From Bondarzewia mesenterica (lineage: Eukaryota; Basidiomycota; Agaricomycetes; Russulales; Bondarzewiaceae), in the NCBI GenBank assembly GCA_004802705.1, contig SGPL01000087.1, positions 17,962-81,961 of the forward strand: a stretch of DNA of 64,000 nt, written 5' to 3'. Numbering within the stretch: the first letter of the stretch is position 1; every line of letters starts with the position of its first letter. The notes below the pieces were generated by a model. That model was not told the origin of the DNA, searched no databases, and saw only the letters and a program-made list of their open reading frames with translations. Shown piece by piece: positions 62,536 through 64,000 of this stretch. The position numbers and the translations under genes were made by a program.

Positions 62536-62718
62536 CGACCAAGGCGAGGACAAGGATGATGGGGAGGAGGGGGAGGAGGAGGGAGGAGGAGGGAGAGGGC
62601 AAGTGGAGAGCCAAGCATGTATATTCAAACTAGGACTACTTATGAAGAGATAACAAATAGCCCCAAATAGCAGTGATTCCTTTTCTGTGATCGTGTTTGT
62701 AGATCTCATCATTCCCTC
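62536..62718. promoter_or_regulatory. Short divergent promoter, Ser/Pro-rich gene / CGR1
   Basis: 183 bp between divergent starts. The side facing the Ser/Pro-rich gene has a strong pyrimidine tract on its coding strand. No TATA box seen. Confidence 0.35.
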
Positions 62719-63300
62719 ATGTCCGCCACCGCTGATTCGTCCGCGCTCTCTCCCTCGTCGCCTGTCGTTCATCTTGCCTCGTCTTCCAACGGTAGACTCT
62801 CAGGCAAACCCTGGAAAACTCCAAAATCAGCTACCGTGTACGTTCACCTCTCTCTCCAGCCGACTCGCCTGTTCCTGTTCATTTACCATTTATTTCATCA
62901 TTTGCTTGCTTCTAGTCGCTCTCATCTCCAAGAAGCTGTCAAGACAAAAACATGGGATGACAGGATGCAAAAAACTAAACAGGCGCAGGCCATCAAAAAA
63001 CTACAGGAAGAACTCAAAGAGGAGAAGCAGGCTGAACGTGCCCGGTTCGCCTTCTTTTTCTTCCCCTCCCCTTCCTTTCGCTTACATGGTCACATCTAGG
63101 CGACGTGAGATCACTCTCGGACGGAAAAAGGCAGCAGAAGAGCGTCTGAGAGCAGAAGAGATGAAAGCAAAGGTGTGTTGGTGGCGACCGGGCCAGGCTT
63201 CCCCATACTGCGCTAAATTCAGTGTCATGGCTAGCTCGGTGCACGGAAGGCTGCCAGACTACGACGTAAAGCAGGTCGTTCGAAGAAAATTAACCAATGA
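62719..63300 (+). CDS. CGR1: rRNA-processing protein CGR1
   Basis: Small basic nucleolar protein for 60S biogenesis. 128 residues in four exons (62719-62837, 62916-63044, 63100-63172, 63235-63300). Start MSATADSSALSPSSP; then GRLSGKPWKTPKSATVRS, KTKTWDDRMQKTKQAQAIKK, and a long charged helix LQEELKEEKQAERARRREIT with ERLRAEEMKAK. The end LGARKAARLRRKAGRSKKINQ-like tail is characteristic. The last acceptor is the tag of ggctag at 63,234; the nearer cag gives the wrong frame. The coiled-coil composition and the Trp motif (KPWKTPK) make the assignment solid. Confidence 0.92.
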
Positions 63301-63777
63301 CCTTTCGATCATACACTGTATGCCTCAGCGTTCCAGCGCGCTTCAGTCTCTTCGCTGCAGATCTATTGCAGGTCATCCAGACGCGCACTAGCTCGAACTC
63401 GAAGCTAATTATTCTACGTCACACACGATCCTTGATTGCAATGCTCCCATACACCTATCGGTAGTCGTTAACCGTCCTGCTACTGTTAATGAGGCATTGG
63501 CATCCCCCGCCAGAAATTTCGTTAACCCATTTATAGTGTTATCCAGTTCTGTGGCTTGTCACGGCGTGGGTGAAGTTCGGATGCATCATGGCTTTGCCAT
63601 CGGGCGCTGAGAAGAACATCTGAGCATTGCCTTCCGCATCTGATGATCCATCGAGGTGAGGATTTCAACAGATGGCTAGCGCGCTAGGGCCTATGAAGGG
63701 TATAACCTATGTACATACATCAGCAAATTATCCCACAGTCCGTGCAATAGTGTCCGTGGGCAATCAATCTCTGGCGC
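63301..63777. other. Convergent intergenic region CGR1 / VPS18
   Basis: About 480 bp of AT-neutral sequence with two 3' UTRs. No feature recognised. Confidence 0.35.
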
Positions 63778-64000
63778 TCACAACTCCCAACCTGCATCCA
63801 TCTCCCCCTCCTTTACAAATGGCTTATCCAACCCAGCCACAACACTCTCACACAACGGACAAGTCCCGGCCAAGATATCCTCCAACTCCTCCCTCAGCCT
63901 CTCCGCCCTCTTTCCGCCCTCCTTCTCAGCCACCCCACCCTTCCTCCCGCCGATGCCCGGGATCCACCCTGCAGGCGCCGTCACGACGGACGCGAGTGCG
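63778..64000 (-). CDS. VPS18: C-terminal end of VPS18 (Pep3), start beyond window
   Basis: Core subunit of the HOPS/CORVET tethering complexes at vacuole and endosome. Only the last 70 or so residues are visible: a Lys/Glu-rich helix (EKEGGKRAERLREELED), then ILAGTCPLCESVV, AGLDKPFVKEGEMDAGWEL and stop. A CPLC knuckle followed closely by (L/I)DKPF and a terminal Trp-x-Leu is the signature of the Vps18 RING-like tail. Since only the tail is seen, the call rests on this short motif. The gene enters from the right edge. Confidence 0.7.
   Translation of the reverse strand, partial: ALASVVTAPAGWIPGIGGRKGGVAEKEGGKRAERLREELEDILAGTCPLCESVVAGLDKPFVKEGEMDAGWEL

Overview
The window is nuclear DNA of a filamentous basidiomycete, most likely an Agaricomycete. 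The evidence is the gene set (Blm10, Sec39, Byr4/Bfa1, DUF4246, a large-subunit catalase), the many very short GT-AG introns (about 40-75 nt) that cut most genes into small exons, intergenic spacers of a few hundred bases, and genes of unrelated function alternating between strands. I see no bacterial-style operon, CRISPR array or intact transposon. Runs and scatters of N (about 19.7-21.4 kb and 29.56-29.65 kb) mark weak assembly.

Layout. 0-15 kb: the proteasome activator BLM10 (minus, C-terminus off the window), then a chalcone-isomerase-like mitochondrial protein (AIM18 type), a strongly divergent histone H3 variant, TIM21, V-ATPase subunit F and the Ecdysoneless/SGT1 protein. 15-26 kb: a DUF4246 protein without a visible start, a gene-poor kilobase with a tRNA-like relic, AP-3 sigma, Mediator MED6, an NRAMP metal transporter and a large catalase. 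26-34 kb: two neighbouring C2H2 zinc-finger regulators on the minus strand (one with an internal tandem duplication), several unassigned coding-like scraps and 3 kb of gene-poor DNA. 34-46 kb: an intron-containing tRNA-Lys(CUU), a mitochondrial m-AAA protease, an MFS anion:cation symporter, a decayed alpha/beta-hydrolase gene, a promoter with a CRE and TATA box followed by a 42-codon ORF, an aldehyde dehydrogenase and the urease chaperone UreD. 46-64 kb: BYR4/BFA1, NRDE2, NIP7, SEC39, a Ser/Pro-rich unknown protein, CGR1 and the C-terminus of VPS18.

Most genes are single-copy housekeeping genes: mitochondrial biogenesis (AIM18-like, TIM21, m-AAA protease), ribosome biogenesis (NIP7, CGR1), membrane traffic (AP-3 sigma, SEC39, VPS18, V-ATPase F), nuclear RNA and transcription (MED6, NRDE2, ECD) and septation control (BYR4). 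They are neighbours, not a pathway cluster. The most interesting observations are the H3 variant (candidate centromeric H3 or a new tail variant), the tRNA-Lys intron that can pair perfectly with the acceptor strand of its own tRNA, the promoter-plus-microprotein at 41.5-41.8 kb, the hydrolase pseudogene, and the duplicated segment inside the zinc-finger gene. Exon joins were made by eye from GT/AG signals, frame and family similarity. Spliced lengths given for AIM18, H3, TIM21, ECD, AP-3 sigma, m-AAA protease, UreD, NIP7, SEC39 and CGR1 sum to whole codons.
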